A stretch of DNA of 64,000 nt from FEN-1219 sp963810755 (GTDB lineage Bacteria > Pseudomonadota > Gammaproteobacteria > Steroidobacterales > Rariloculaceae). Shown in pieces: positions 42,279 to 50,580 of this stretch. The position numbers and the translations under genes are program-made. Positions within the stretch are counted from its first letter, which is position 1; every line of letters starts with the position of its first letter. Location of the stretch: assembly GCA_963810755.1 (NCBI GenBank), contig CAWEOP010000003.1, positions 930,001-994,000 of the forward strand, in the 5' to 3' direction. A model generated the notes under the pieces. It saw only the letters and a program-made list of their open reading frames with translations, did no database searches and was not told where the DNA came from.

Positions 42279-43172
42279 ATGAAGCGCATAGCGTTGTTCT
42301 TCGCGACCAATATCGCGGTGCTCGTGGTCATCACGGTCGTCCTCAGGGTGCTCGGGATCGATTCGATTTTGGCCCAGAGCGGCACGAGCCTGGATCTGCA
42401 GTCGTTGTTGATTTACTCGGCCGTGGTGGGTTTCTCGGGCTCATTGATCTCGCTCGCCATGTCGAAGTGGCTCGCAAAGCAGGCTACCGGCGCACGCGTG
42501 ATCGACACGCCGCGCAACGCGACCGAGAGCTGGTTGCTGAACACCGTCCACAAGCTCGCCGACGCGGCGAACGTCCGGCGCCCGCAGGTCGCGATCTACG
42601 ATTCGCCCGACGTGAACGCGTTCGCGACGGGGCCGAGCCGCAACAACGCACTTGTCGCGGTCAGCACCGGCCTGCTCAACCGGCTCGGCCAGCGCGAGGT
42701 CGAGGCCGTGCTCGGCCACGAAGTTACGCACGTCGCGAACGGCGACATGGTGACCCTCGCGCTGCTGCAGGGAGTCGTAAACACGTTCGTGGTGTTTCTG
42801 TCGCGCGTCGTCGGATTCATCGTGGACCGTTTGGTCTTCCGGACCGAGCGCGGGTACGGGCCTGGATTCCTGATCGCGAGCATCGCGGCCCAAGTATTGC
42901 TCGGGATCCTCGCATCGATGATCGTGATGTGGTTCTCGCGACGCCGTGAATTCCGCGCGGACGCGGGCGGCGCGCAACTCGCCGGCCGCGACTCCATGGT
43001 CCGTGCGCTGCAGGGATTGCAGCGCATCCAGCATCCGGCCGCGTTGCCGAAGGCGATCGAAGCGTTCGCAATCTCGTCGGGGCCAGCAAAGCGCTTCGGC
43101 GCGCTCGCGCGGCTCTTCATGTCGCACCCGCCGATCGAGGAGCGAATCGCCGCGCTGCAACCCGCGAGCTGA
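42279..43172 (+). CDS. htpX: Membrane zinc metalloprotease HtpX
   Basis: The product is 297 aa from ATG 42279, which follows AAAAGAG; eight in-frame upstream codons were dropped. It has two N-terminal transmembrane helices, zinc motif HEVTH (147-151) inside VEAVLGHEVTHVANGDM, two further helices, and the downstream Glu in RREFRADAGGA. HtpX degrades misfolded inner-membrane proteins, overlapping FtsH. It is divergent from the lipid A acyltransferases. Confidence 0.95.
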   Translation: MKRIALFFATNIAVLVVITVVLRVLGIDSILAQSGTSLDLQSLLIYSAVVGFSGSLISLAMSKWLAKQATGARVIDTPRNATESWLLNTVHKLADAANVRRPQVAIYDSPDVNAFATGPSRNNALVAVSTGLLNRLGQREVEAVLGHEVTHVANGDMVTLALLQGVVNTFVVFLSRVVGFIVDRLVFRTERGYGPGFLIASIAAQVLLGILASMIVMWFSRRREFRADAGGAQLAGRDSMVRALQGLQRIQHPAALPKAIEAFAISSGPAKRFGALARLFMSHPPIEERIAALQPAS

Positions 43173-43208
43173 CCGCGACGGCGGAAGCCGCGTGGCGGCT
43201 TGCGCGGT

Positions 43209-43722
43209 ATGATCACCGGTGTGAATGCTCCCGGCCGTTTACCGCTTGTCCGCGCCGCGGCGGTCTTGCCGGCGCTGCTTCTGCTCGCTGCGTGTGGCGA
43301 GCCCGGCGACGACACGAGCTCGATCGACAAAGCCCGCGCCGCGGAGTACCTGCGGACGTTCCTGATCGAACGCGACTGGGAGCGCTGGCCCGAGTTCTTC
43401 GCGCCGAACGCTAGGATCAACGGCTCGGATCTCGCTATGCAGATCGTGCGCGGCTCGGCGGACGGGCTGAACTATTCGTTCACGGACCTCGAGCTCACGA
43501 TTACCGATCAGCTCGCGGAGCCGCAGCACGTCGCGACGACGTTCGTGCTCGAAGGCGTCCATGTTCGACCGTTCAACGACCAGGCGCGCGACGAACAAGC
43601 GGCTGCGGATCGACGGCTTCGCTCTCGATCGGCTCGAGGGCGGCAAGGTCGTCGAGTCGCGCCTGTTCATCGACGTATTCGGTCTTACCCAACGCGCACG
43701 TGCCGCTGCGGCCGGTCGTTGA
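43209..43722 (+). pseudogene. NTF2/SnoaL-like lipoprotein, frameshifted
   Basis: The first frame from ATG 43209 gives a lipoprotein signal (LLLLAAC) and an NTF2-like fold (AAEYLRTFLIERDWERWPEFFAPNARI) up to HVRPFNDQAR. The remainder (KRLRIDGFALDRLEGGKVVESRLFID) is in the next frame, ending at TGA 43720-43722. The break lies in the GCGCGCG run 43584-43590 and is again of the +1 type. Corrected, the protein would have about 170 aa. The function is unknown: small-molecule binding or cyclase-like folds are common in this superfamily. Either a decayed gene or a sequence error. Confidence 0.7.
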
Positions 43723-43797
43723 CCCCGGGGTCTGCGGTGGCAGACCGTGCACCGGTTCATTGCTATTTCCGAACGGCTTGTTCTAGAGTCTCGGCCG

Positions 43798-44313
43798 ATG
43801 AATCGGTCCGCGCTCATTATTCTTCTCGCCGTCCTGTTCCTGCGTGTTCCCGCAACCCATGCGGAACAGCCATTCGCGTCGGGGCACGAGCAGGCCGATG
43901 CCGTGCTAGTCGTGAAGTCCGAGCGCAAGCTCTATCTCCTGAAAGCGGGACGCATCCTCAAGAGCATCGACGTGTCGCTCGGCATCGTACCGACGGGCGC
44001 GAAGCAGCGCGAAGGCGACTTCCGGACGCCCGAAGGGCGGTACAGCCTTGAGAGCCGCAATGTCGACAGCGACTATTTCTTGTCGATCCTGGTCTCCTAT
44101 CCGAGCGATGCCGATCGCGAGCGCGCCCGCAAGCAAGGCGTGGATCCAGGCGGCCAAATCATGATTCACGGATTGCCGAACGTTCCACGCTACGAGCCGA
44201 CGCACTATCAGGGCACGGATTGGACCGACGGCTGCATAGCGGTGAGCAACTCGGACATGGTCGACATCTGGCTCATGACGCGCGAGTCCACGCCGATCGA
44301 GATCCGCCCGTAA
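43798..44313 (+). CDS. L,D-transpeptidase family protein (YkuD domain)
   Basis: The 171-aa product has a signal peptide (residues 1-22, cleavage after THA) and a YkuD domain: ADAVLVVKSERKLYLLKAGRILKSIDVSLG, then GDFRTPEG and the catalytic MIHGLP and TDWTDGCIAVSN (His and Cys). It could act in 3-3 cross-linking of peptidoglycan or anchoring of envelope proteins. It starts at ATG 43798; the upstream codons 43747-43797 do not improve the signal peptide. The partner gene ppnN follows after 21 bases. Confidence 0.9.
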   Translation: MNRSALIILLAVLFLRVPATHAEQPFASGHEQADAVLVVKSERKLYLLKAGRILKSIDVSLGIVPTGAKQREGDFRTPEGRYSLESRNVDSDYFLSILVSYPSDADRERARKQGVDPGGQIMIHGLPNVPRYEPTHYQGTDWTDGCIAVSNSDMVDIWLMTRESTPIEIRP

Positions 44314-44334
44314 CGGGCGCGTAGCGAGAACGCG

Positions 44335-45693
44335 ATGGATGCGCTGATTGCCCCTGAAGGCAGCCTCGAGATTCTTTCGAGGGCCGAAGCGAATCGGCTC
44401 CGCGACGCGGGCGAGGGTGGGCTCTACGAGCTCTGGCGCCAATGCTCGCTGGCCGTGCTCAATTCCGGAGCATCCGACGACGATGTCCGGAAGATCCTGA
44501 GTCGGCACGAGACCTTCAGGATCGCCGTCGTGCAATACGAAGGTGGGGTGGGTCTCGAGCTCAAGAACGCGCCGGATGTCGCGTTCGTGGGCGACCAAAT
44601 GATCCGCGGCATCCGCGAGCACCTGTTCGCCGTTCTACGCGATCTGCTGTACGCGCACGAAGACATCCTCAGCAATCCGCGATTCGATCTCGCCACGACC
44701 GACGGCATCACGGACGCGGTGTTCCATATCCTGCGCAATGCGCGCGTGCTGCGCGCGCACGAGGAACCGCGGCTCGTCGTCTGTTGGGGTGGGCACGCGA
44801 TCGATCGCGAAGAGTACGACTATACGAAGGTGGTCGGCTACGCGCTCGGGCTCGAAGGCCTCGACATCTGCACGGGCTGCGGCGCCGGCGCGATGAAGGG
44901 GCCGATGAAAGGCGCGACGGTTGCCCACGCGAAGCAGCGGATCAACCAGGGTCGTTACTTGGGGCTCACGGAACCGACGATCATCGCGGCGGAGTCACCG
45001 AACCCGATCTGCAACGAGCTCGTGATCCTGCCAGATATGGAGAAGAGGCTCGAGGCGTTCGTCCGGATGGCGCACGGCATCGTGGTCTTTCCGGGCGGGG
45101 TCGGTACGGCCGAGGAGATTCTCTACTTGCTGGGCATCCTGCTGAGCCCGCGCAACGATACCGAGCGGCTGCCGCTCGTGTTCACCGGCCCCGCGTCGAG
45201 CAAACCCTATTTCGAGCGGCTGCACGCGTTCATCGGCGAGACGTTGGGACCCGTGGCGCAGCGGCGTTACAAGGTGGTCCTCGCGGACCCGGGCGCCGTC
45301 GCCGCGGAAATCATGCGCGGTCTCAAGCAAGTGCGAGAGAGCCGGGCCGCGAACGACAACGCGTACTTCTACAACTGGGATTTGCACATCGACCTCGACT
45401 TTCAGCTGCCCTTCGAAGCCACCCACAGCTCGATGGCCGCGCTCGAGCTCAGCCGCGATCAACCCGTGCACGATCTTGCGTACAACTTGCGGCGCGCGTT
45501 CTCGGGGATCGTCGCGGGCAACGTCCGGGAAGCGGGAATTCGGCTCGTCGAGCAGCACGGCCCGTTCGAGCTGCGCGGTGACGGGCGCATCATCGGGGCG
45601 TTGGATCGCCTGCTGAAGGACTTCGTCGCGCAGCGGCGGATGCGGTTGTCCGACCCGAGTGCTTACGTGCCGTGTTATCGCATCGCGGTGTGA
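44335..45693 (+). CDS. ppnN: Nucleotide 5'-monophosphate nucleosidase PpnN
   Basis: The 452-aa product matches PpnN/YgdH. It has an N-terminal domain, a central Rossmann-like LOG-type domain with CTGCGAGAMKGPMKGA and the PGGVGTAEE motif (residues about 250-260), and a C-terminal domain. PpnN cleaves purine and pyrimidine monophosphates to base and ribose 5-phosphate and is stimulated by (p)ppGpp in E. coli. It is intact, with family length 454 in E. coli. Confidence 0.93.
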   Translation: MDALIAPEGSLEILSRAEANRLRDAGEGGLYELWRQCSLAVLNSGASDDDVRKILSRHETFRIAVVQYEGGVGLELKNAPDVAFVGDQMIRGIREHLFAVLRDLLYAHEDILSNPRFDLATTDGITDAVFHILRNARVLRAHEEPRLVVCWGGHAIDREEYDYTKVVGYALGLEGLDICTGCGAGAMKGPMKGATVAHAKQRINQGRYLGLTEPTIIAAESPNPICNELVILPDMEKRLEAFVRMAHGIVVFPGGVGTAEEILYLLGILLSPRNDTERLPLVFTGPASSKPYFERLHAFIGETLGPVAQRRYKVVLADPGAVAAEIMRGLKQVRESRAANDNAYFYNWDLHIDLDFQLPFEATHSSMAALELSRDQPVHDLAYNLRRAFSGIVAGNVREAGIRLVEQHGPFELRGDGRIIGALDRLLKDFVAQRRMRLSDPSAYVPCYRIAV

Positions 45694-45853
45694 CGTCGCG
45701 GAACGCCGACGACGTTTTTACCATTACGTAAACACGCGGATAACTCTTTGTTGCGGCTAAGTATTTCTCCATTTCGTTTGTGAAGCAGTTCCTGGGCCGA
45801 ATGGTGCGCGTGGAGTAATCTGCCCGCACCTCGACAAGGACTGTCAGCAGACG

Positions 45854-46138
45854 ATGAGCGAGCAGAAATCCCACCAGTTTCGCCCGGCTCTGTTCCAAGA
45901 GGGAACGGTAGCCGACCCGCCGAGATCTGGTGAGCAGCACGGCTGGGACGCGTACCGCAAATGGTTGTCGCGAGTCAGCACGAAGCCGGCCGGTGAGCGC
46001 ACGCCGCTCGATCACTCGATCTACAGTTGGCGCGGCTATCACACGTGGGCGGACAAGATCCGCCAGGACTGGAAGGGCGAGGGCGAAGTCCCGGCCGAGC
46101 ACTCGCGGAGCGCCGCGGCTACGAAGCCTCTCCGATAA
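45854..46138 (+). CDS. Hypothetical small protein
   Basis: This is a 94-aa soluble protein, hydrophilic and rich in Trp, Arg and Lys (WDAYRKWLSRVST, IYSWRGYHTWADKIRQDWKGEGEVP). No signal peptide or membrane helix is seen. An AAGGA ribosome site lies about 15 bases before ATG 45854, and the 160-base gap upstream is unusually AT-rich, consistent with its own promoter. Its 3' end overlaps parA tail to tail by 20 bases. I recognise no family. Confidence 0.55.
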   Translation: MSEQKSHQFRPALFQEGTVADPPRSGEQHGWDAYRKWLSRVSTKPAGERTPLDHSIYSWRGYHTWADKIRQDWKGEGEVPAEHSRSAAATKPLR

Positions 46139-46823
46139 CGACGCTGCTCAAAGCAGGTTGAAGCTGCTGACCGCGCCGCTTGGCGCCGAGCCACTCCGTT
46201 AGTTGCCGCCAGTGCTCCACGTCCTGCTGGACTTGCCAGCGCGGCATCTCGTAGATCCCGACCCCGGCTTCCGCAGAGCGCACGTAGTTCTGCGTGTCGC
46301 GCAGCGTCGCGATGAGCGGAATGTCGAGGCTCTGCAAGAAGCGCATCAGCGATTGCGACACGAGCGTGTTTGCGCGCACGCGGTTGGCGATGATCCCGAT
46401 GCGGTGATCCGAGCGGCGGATCTTCGCGACCAACAACAGATCGGCGATGCACTTCGCGGTTGCGTGTATGTCGATATCGGACGGCATCACGGGCACGAGC
46501 ACCGCGTCGGCACCGCGAGTGATTTCCGGAAGCGCATGCGACTCGAGGGCCGCGGGCGTATCCACGATCACCGCGGTGCAGTCGCTCGGAATTCTGAGCT
46601 GCCAGCTGCGTGTGACGGTGGCGGTGCGCTCGAAACCCGCGATCCCGTGGATCGGCGGACTGTCATCCGGGCGTTTGCGGAGCCAGCGCATGCTCGAACC
46701 CTGCGGATCGAGATCCATCAGTGCGGGCCGATGGCCGTTCACCGCGTAGCATGCTGCGAGATTGCTGGCGATCGTGGTCTTGCCTGAACCGCCTTTCGGA
46801 TTGAGGACGATGATTCGCTGCAT
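46119..46823 (-). CDS. ParA-family partition-like ATPase, orphan
   Basis: The 234-aa product starts at ATG 46823. It has a deviant Walker A motif KGGSGKTT (residues 10-17), the DLDPQGSS switch and VIVDTPAALES. It is MinD/ParA-like without an N-terminal DNA-binding domain. No parB or parS-like cluster is seen nearby, so it is not an obvious chromosome-segregation pair. Orphan ParAs position cargo such as chemotaxis arrays, pili or carboxysomes. The gene faces away from the small-protein/htpG cluster. Confidence 0.85.
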   Translation of the reverse strand: MQRIIVLNPKGGSGKTTIASNLAACYAVNGHRPALMDLDPQGSSMRWLRKRPDDSPPIHGIAGFERTATVTRSWQLRIPSDCTAVIVDTPAALESHALPEITRGADAVLVPVMPSDIDIHATAKCIADLLLVAKIRRSDHRIGIIANRVRANTLVSQSLMRFLQSLDIPLIATLRDTQNYVRSAEAGVGIYEMPRWQVQQDVEHWRQLTEWLGAKRRGQQLQPALSSVVIGEAS

Positions 46824-46826
46824 TGT

Positions 46827-46842
46827 TTGCTCTAGCGAGCAA
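46827..46842. promoter_or_regulatory. Inverted repeat just upstream of the parA start
   Basis: TTGCTC and GAGCAA flank TAGC, 4 bases ahead of the ATG on the minus strand. It overlaps the ribosome-binding region, so it could act as an operator or an mRNA hairpin limiting translation. It is supported only by symmetry and position. Confidence 0.35.
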
Positions 46843-46975
46843 CTCACCGCGGGCAACGCGTAGACGCCAACTTACAATAAGTTAAAGGCTTTGTCGCGCT
46901 GCTGAGAGTCTCTTCACAGCCCCTCACGGATGCGCTCGGTATAGTCGCATCAGTCACGGCTCAGATCTGCGAGCA

Positions 46976-47134
46976 ATGGAAGCAAAAGATCGCACCGAGC
47001 GCGAACTCGAAAAGAATACCATCTGCCGTTTGGAATGGATTGCATGGGCGATGGAAGCCGCCCGACGGCACAAGGAAGCCGAGCACCTCGGCGTCTCCCC
47101 GCAAGAGCCAGACTTTTCCTCGGACGAAAACTGA
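46976..47134 (+). CDS. Very small hypothetical protein (52 aa)
   Basis: ATG 46976 opens a 52-codon frame giving an acidic/basic, strongly helical peptide (MEAKDRTERELEKNTICRLEWIAWAMEAA and then a Glu/Asp-rich tail ending SSDEN; the peptide is given in part). No signal peptide is seen. It lies 20 bases before the membrane-protein gene at 47155, so co-transcription is plausible. No family is recognised. Coding status is supported by helical composition and codon pattern only. Confidence 0.5.
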   Translation: MEAKDRTERELEKNTICRLEWIAWAMEAARRHKEAEHLGVSPQEPDFSSDEN

Positions 47135-47154
47135 TCGCGGGCTCGGACGCGCCT

Positions 47155-47424
47155 ATGGAAGCCGTATTGCTGTGGCTCGACGACCTCGACGATCTCGTGT
47201 TCGTCGTCGTCGCGCTCTGGACTCGACTCCGCCGATTTTGCCTGCAGATCGGGTTGCTTGCGGCGTTCCTGCTCGCCGGCTGCGAGCTGTCGTTGACGGC
47301 CGCCGATTGGTCGCCGGCGCTCGCCGGCATCGCGGGCTCGAGCGTCGCGGTATGGCTTGCCGGAGCGCTGCTGTTCCTACTCTCCCGCCGCCTCGATCTG
47401 AGTCCGTCGCTCGCGCGGTCCTGA
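47155..47424 (+). CDS. Small membrane protein, unknown
   Basis: The 89-aa product starts at ATG 47155. It begins MEAVLLWLDDLDDLVFVVVALW and has two predicted transmembrane helices (residues about 28-46 and 54-77). The first helix contains a Cys in a lipobox-like LLAGC, but it is too far from the N-terminus for a signal. An earlier in-frame ATG (47035) would add 40 basic residues overlapping the 52-aa frame. It sits between the small peptide and htpG; its role is unknown. Confidence 0.6.
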   Translation: MEAVLLWLDDLDDLVFVVVALWTRLRRFCLQIGLLAAFLLAGCELSLTAADWSPALAGIAGSSVAVWLAGALLFLLSRRLDLSPSLARS

Positions 47425-47460
47425 TCTCGCCTCTGCGGGTAGCCGCCTCGACCGATACGG

Positions 47461-47488
47461 CTTGAAAAAAACTCAGTCGCGCCTAACC
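47461..47488 (+). promoter_or_regulatory. Sigma-32-like promoter candidate upstream of htpG
   Basis: CTTGAAA (47461-47467) is a perfect heat-shock -35 box, 62 bases before htpG. The best -10 at suitable spacing is CCTAACC (14 bases downstream), a poor match to CCCATNT. A sigma-32 origin fits the heat-shock role of HtpG, but the -10 weakens the call. Confidence 0.35.
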
Positions 47489-47522
47489 TTAGCGCCCATC
47501 ATCGTGATGGAGCAGCGCGCCG

Positions 47523-49391
47523 ATGGTGAGCAGCGGTCCGGCGACTTTTGCGTTTCAAGCCGAGGTAAAACAACTCCTACGTCTCATGGTTCACTCCCTG
47601 TACAGCAACAGGGAGATCTTCCTGCGCGAGCTCGTTTCAAACGCATCCGACGCGAACGACAAGTTGCGGTTCGAAGCACTCGCGCGCCCCGAGCTATTGG
47701 GCTCCGCCGCGGAGCTCGACGTTCGCGTAGCGGTCGATGCCGAGCGGAGCCTGCTCACGGTCACGGATAATGGCATTGGTATGAGCCGCGACGAGGTGGT
47801 CGACAACCTCGGCACGATCGCGCGTTCCGGCACTGGCCAGTTCCTCGAGCGCTTGAGCGGCGATCAGCGCAAGGACGCGCAGCTGATCGGGCAATTTGGC
47901 GTTGGGTTCTATTCGGCATTCATCGTTGCGGACGAGGTCACCGTCTCGAGCCGCCGGGCGGATGCGCCCGCGGAACAGGGCGTGCGCTGGGTGTCCGACG
48001 GCCAAGGCGAATATAGCGTCGAGACGATAGAGCGGGCTGAGCGTGGCACGTCCGTGCAGCTCAAGCTCAAGCCCGAGGCTGCCGAGTTTCTGCGTCCAGA
48101 GCGGTTGCGTGCGTTGATTCGCAAATACTCCGATCACATCGCCTTCGCCGTGAAGATGTCGACGGACGGTGCCGACGAGACCGTGAATCGCGCGAAAGCG
48201 CTGTGGGCGCGGCCGCGTGCGGAGGTCGGCGACGACGAATACAAGGAGTTCTACAAGCATATCGCTCACGACCCGGAGGATCCGCTGGCTTGGAGCCACA
48301 ACCGCGTGGAAGGCAAGCGCGAATACACGAGCTTGCTGTACGTGCCGTCGGTCGCGCCATTCGACCTGTGGAATCGCGAGTCACCGAAGGGCGTGAAGCT
48401 GTATGTCCAACGCGTATTCATCACCGACCAGGCCACGCAGTTCCTGCCGCTCTATTTGCGCTTCGTCCGCGGCGTCGTGGACTCGAGCGAGCTCTCGCTG
48501 AACGTATCGCGTGAGCTCCTGCAGCAGGACGAAGCGATCACGGCCATGCGCAGCGCCCTCACGAAGCGCGTTCTCGACATGCTCGAGCGCCTTGCGGAAG
48601 AGAGCGCGGAAAAGTACGCGACATTTTGGCGCGAGTTCGGCAGTCTCTTGAAAGAAGGGCTGGTCGAGGATCCCGCGAACCGCGACAAGCTCGCGAAGCT
48701 GCTTCGGTTCAACACCACACGCTCGGGCGGGATGGAGCAGGACCGCAGCCTGAAGGACTATGTCGCCGACGCGAAGCCGGAGCAGAAGAACATCTACTTC
48801 CTGATCGCCGAATCTCCGACCGCGGCGCGCTCGAGCCCGCATCTGGAGACATTCCGTGAGAGCGGAGTGGAGGTGTTGCTGCTCGCCGACCGCCTCGACG
48901 AGTGGGTGATGCAGCATCTGACGGAGCACGAAGGCAAAACGCTCAAGGACGTTCGCCGCGGCCAGCTCGACCCCGCCGAGCTCGGGGCGCAGCCCGCGCC
49001 GAAACCCGAGACAGACAAAGACCGCAAACAGTTGCTGAAGAAGGTGAAGCGGGTGCTACGCGAGCGCGTAGACGAGGTCCGCGTCGGCGGACGGCTGCGC
49101 CAGTCGGCGGCATGTCTCGTTCTCAACGAGCACGACCTCGGCTATCAAATGCGGGAGCTCCTGGCCGCCGCCGGACACGAGGCCCCGAAGTCGGTACCGA
49201 GTCTCGAGCTGAACCCGGAGCACCCGCTCGTGCAGCGCCTCGACCGCGAAAGTGATGAAGGGCGGTTCGAGCGGCTGTCTTTGCTCCTGTTCGAGCAGGC
49301 CGTGCTGGCGGAAGGCCGCCAGCTCGAGGATCCCGCCGCTTTCGTAAGCCGACTCAACGAGTTGCTCGTGGAGCTCGGCCCGAGCTCCTAG
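47523..49391 (+). CDS. htpG: Molecular chaperone HtpG (Hsp90)
   Basis: This 622-aa Hsp90 has the GHKL ATPase N-terminus: LYSNREIFLRELVSNASDANDKLR, DNGIGM, GQFGVGFYSAFIV. The middle domain carries LYLRFVRGVVDSSELSLNVSRELLQ with the catalytic Arg, and a C-terminal dimerisation domain follows. It is full length relative to E. coli HtpG (624 aa). ATP-dependent remodelling of client proteins occurs in the cytoplasm. ATG is at 47523 (MVSSGPATF). The upstream small genes may share its transcript. Confidence 0.97.
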   Translation: MVSSGPATFAFQAEVKQLLRLMVHSLYSNREIFLRELVSNASDANDKLRFEALARPELLGSAAELDVRVAVDAERSLLTVTDNGIGMSRDEVVDNLGTIARSGTGQFLERLSGDQRKDAQLIGQFGVGFYSAFIVADEVTVSSRRADAPAEQGVRWVSDGQGEYSVETIERAERGTSVQLKLKPEAAEFLRPERLRALIRKYSDHIAFAVKMSTDGADETVNRAKALWARPRAEVGDDEYKEFYKHIAHDPEDPLAWSHNRVEGKREYTSLLYVPSVAPFDLWNRESPKGVKLYVQRVFITDQATQFLPLYLRFVRGVVDSSELSLNVSRELLQQDEAITAMRSALTKRVLDMLERLAEESAEKYATFWREFGSLLKEGLVEDPANRDKLAKLLRFNTTRSGGMEQDRSLKDYVADAKPEQKNIYFLIAESPTAARSSPHLETFRESGVEVLLLADRLDEWVMQHLTEHEGKTLKDVRRGQLDPAELGAQPAPKPETDKDRKQLLKKVKRVLRERVDEVRVGGRLRQSAACLVLNEHDLGYQMRELLAAAGHEAPKSVPSLELNPEHPLVQRLDRESDEGRFERLSLLLFEQAVLAEGRQLEDPAAFVSRLNELLVELGPSS

Positions 49392-49444
49392 ACCCGAGAG
49401 AAGCCCCTGACCGATAGCGCCCCCAAGCCCGCGGAAGTTAACGA

Positions 49445-50095
49445 ATGACCCACCGCGTCGTGTCGTCGCAGAGCGTCGTGGTGCCGGGCCCTGCCGGCAC
49501 GCTCGAAGCAGCGATCGATACCGTCGGAGCGGCGTCCGGCGCGGTCGCCGTGATCTGCCACCCGCATCCGCTGGAGCAAGGCACGATGCAGAACAAAGTC
49601 GTAACGACGCTTGCGCGCGCGTTCGCGCATCTCGGCGCGTTCAGCGTGCGTTTCAACTTTCGCGGCGTCGGCGGATCGCAGGGCCGCTTTGACGACGGCG
49701 TCGGCGAGCGGGCCGATGCGCTTGCGGTCGTGGCGTGGAGTCGCGCGCGCTGGCCGGGGCTCAGGCTCTATCTCGGCGGCTTCTCGTTCGGCGGGGGCGT
49801 AGCGCTCACGAGTGCCGCCGAGGCGCAGCCATTCGGGCTCGTCACGGTGGCGCCTCCGGTCGAGAAGTTGCCGCCGAGCTTCGTGCCCCCGAGTTGCCCT
49901 TGGCTGCTCGTGCACGGCACGGCCGACGACGTGGTGCCCGTCGCTCCGACCGAGGCGTGGGTCGCGGGCCTCGCGGCACCGCCGCAGGTCGTGCTGCTCG
50001 AGGGTGTGGGGCACTTCTTCCACGGGCAGCTCCGCACGCTAGAGAGTGCGGTAGCTTCGTTTTTCGGCGCGGACTTTGGCGTCGAGCCGCACTGA
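49445..50095 (+). CDS. Alpha/beta hydrolase (COG2945-like)
   Basis: This is a 216-aa hydrolase with CHPHPLEQGTMQNKVV after strand 3, FNFRGVGGSQG, nucleophile elbow GFSFGG (Ser114), a likely acid in HGTADDVVP and the catalytic His in GVGHFFHG. These features identify the small alpha/beta hydrolase family often annotated as dienelactone-hydrolase-like. The substrate is unknown. The stop overlaps the start of the TerB gene (TGATG), so the two are coupled. Confidence 0.85.
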   Translation: MTHRVVSSQSVVVPGPAGTLEAAIDTVGAASGAVAVICHPHPLEQGTMQNKVVTTLARAFAHLGAFSVRFNFRGVGGSQGRFDDGVGERADALAVVAWSRARWPGLRLYLGGFSFGGGVALTSAAEAQPFGLVTVAPPVEKLPPSFVPPSCPWLLVHGTADDVVPVAPTEAWVAGLAAPPQVVLLEGVGHFFHGQLRTLESAVASFFGADFGVEPH

Positions 50096-50553
50096 TGCTC
50101 AAAGCGCTCAACGACCTGTTCGATCGCGCATTTTCAACCAAGGGCGCCGACCCGGTGGATCGCGAGCATGCGCTGCGAATCGCGACCGCGCTGCTGCTCA
50201 TCGAAGTCGCGCGCGCGGATTACGAGGATGACCTCGAGGAAGGCGCCGCCGTGGTGGCCGAACTGAAGAAGTTCTTTTCACTAGGCGATGCGGATGCCGA
50301 GCTGCTGGTCGCCGAAGCGCGGCGGCAGGCGGATCACGCCGTGTCGCTCCAATCGTTTACCCGGAGGCTCGTCGAAGACCTCTCCGAGGCCGAGAGGCAC
50401 CGCGTCGTCGAGATGCTGTGGCGCGTAGCCCTCACGGACCGCCGCCTCGACAAGCAAGAAGACTACGTCGTGCGCCAGGTGGCCGATCTGCTCTATGTTT
50501 CGCAGCGGGACCTGATCAGGATCCGCAATCGCGTCTACGAGCCGACGCTCTGA
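50095..50553 (+). CDS. TerB-family tellurite resistance-like protein
   Basis: The 152-aa product starts at ATG 50095, overlapping the preceding stop. The TerB fold is visible as an all-helical protein with HALRIATALLLIEVARADYEDDLEEGAAV and a second repeat containing LWRVALTDRRLDKQEDYVVRQVADLL, each with acidic metal-binding residues. Most chromosomal TerB-like proteins have no demonstrated link to tellurite. No other ter genes are nearby. Function unknown. Confidence 0.82.
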   Translation: MLKALNDLFDRAFSTKGADPVDREHALRIATALLLIEVARADYEDDLEEGAAVVAELKKFFSLGDADAELLVAEARRQADHAVSLQSFTRRLVEDLSEAERHRVVEMLWRVALTDRRLDKQEDYVVRQVADLLYVSQRDLIRIRNRVYEPTL

Positions 50554-50580
50554 GCGGGCGCTCGGGAGGCGCTCGCCGAG

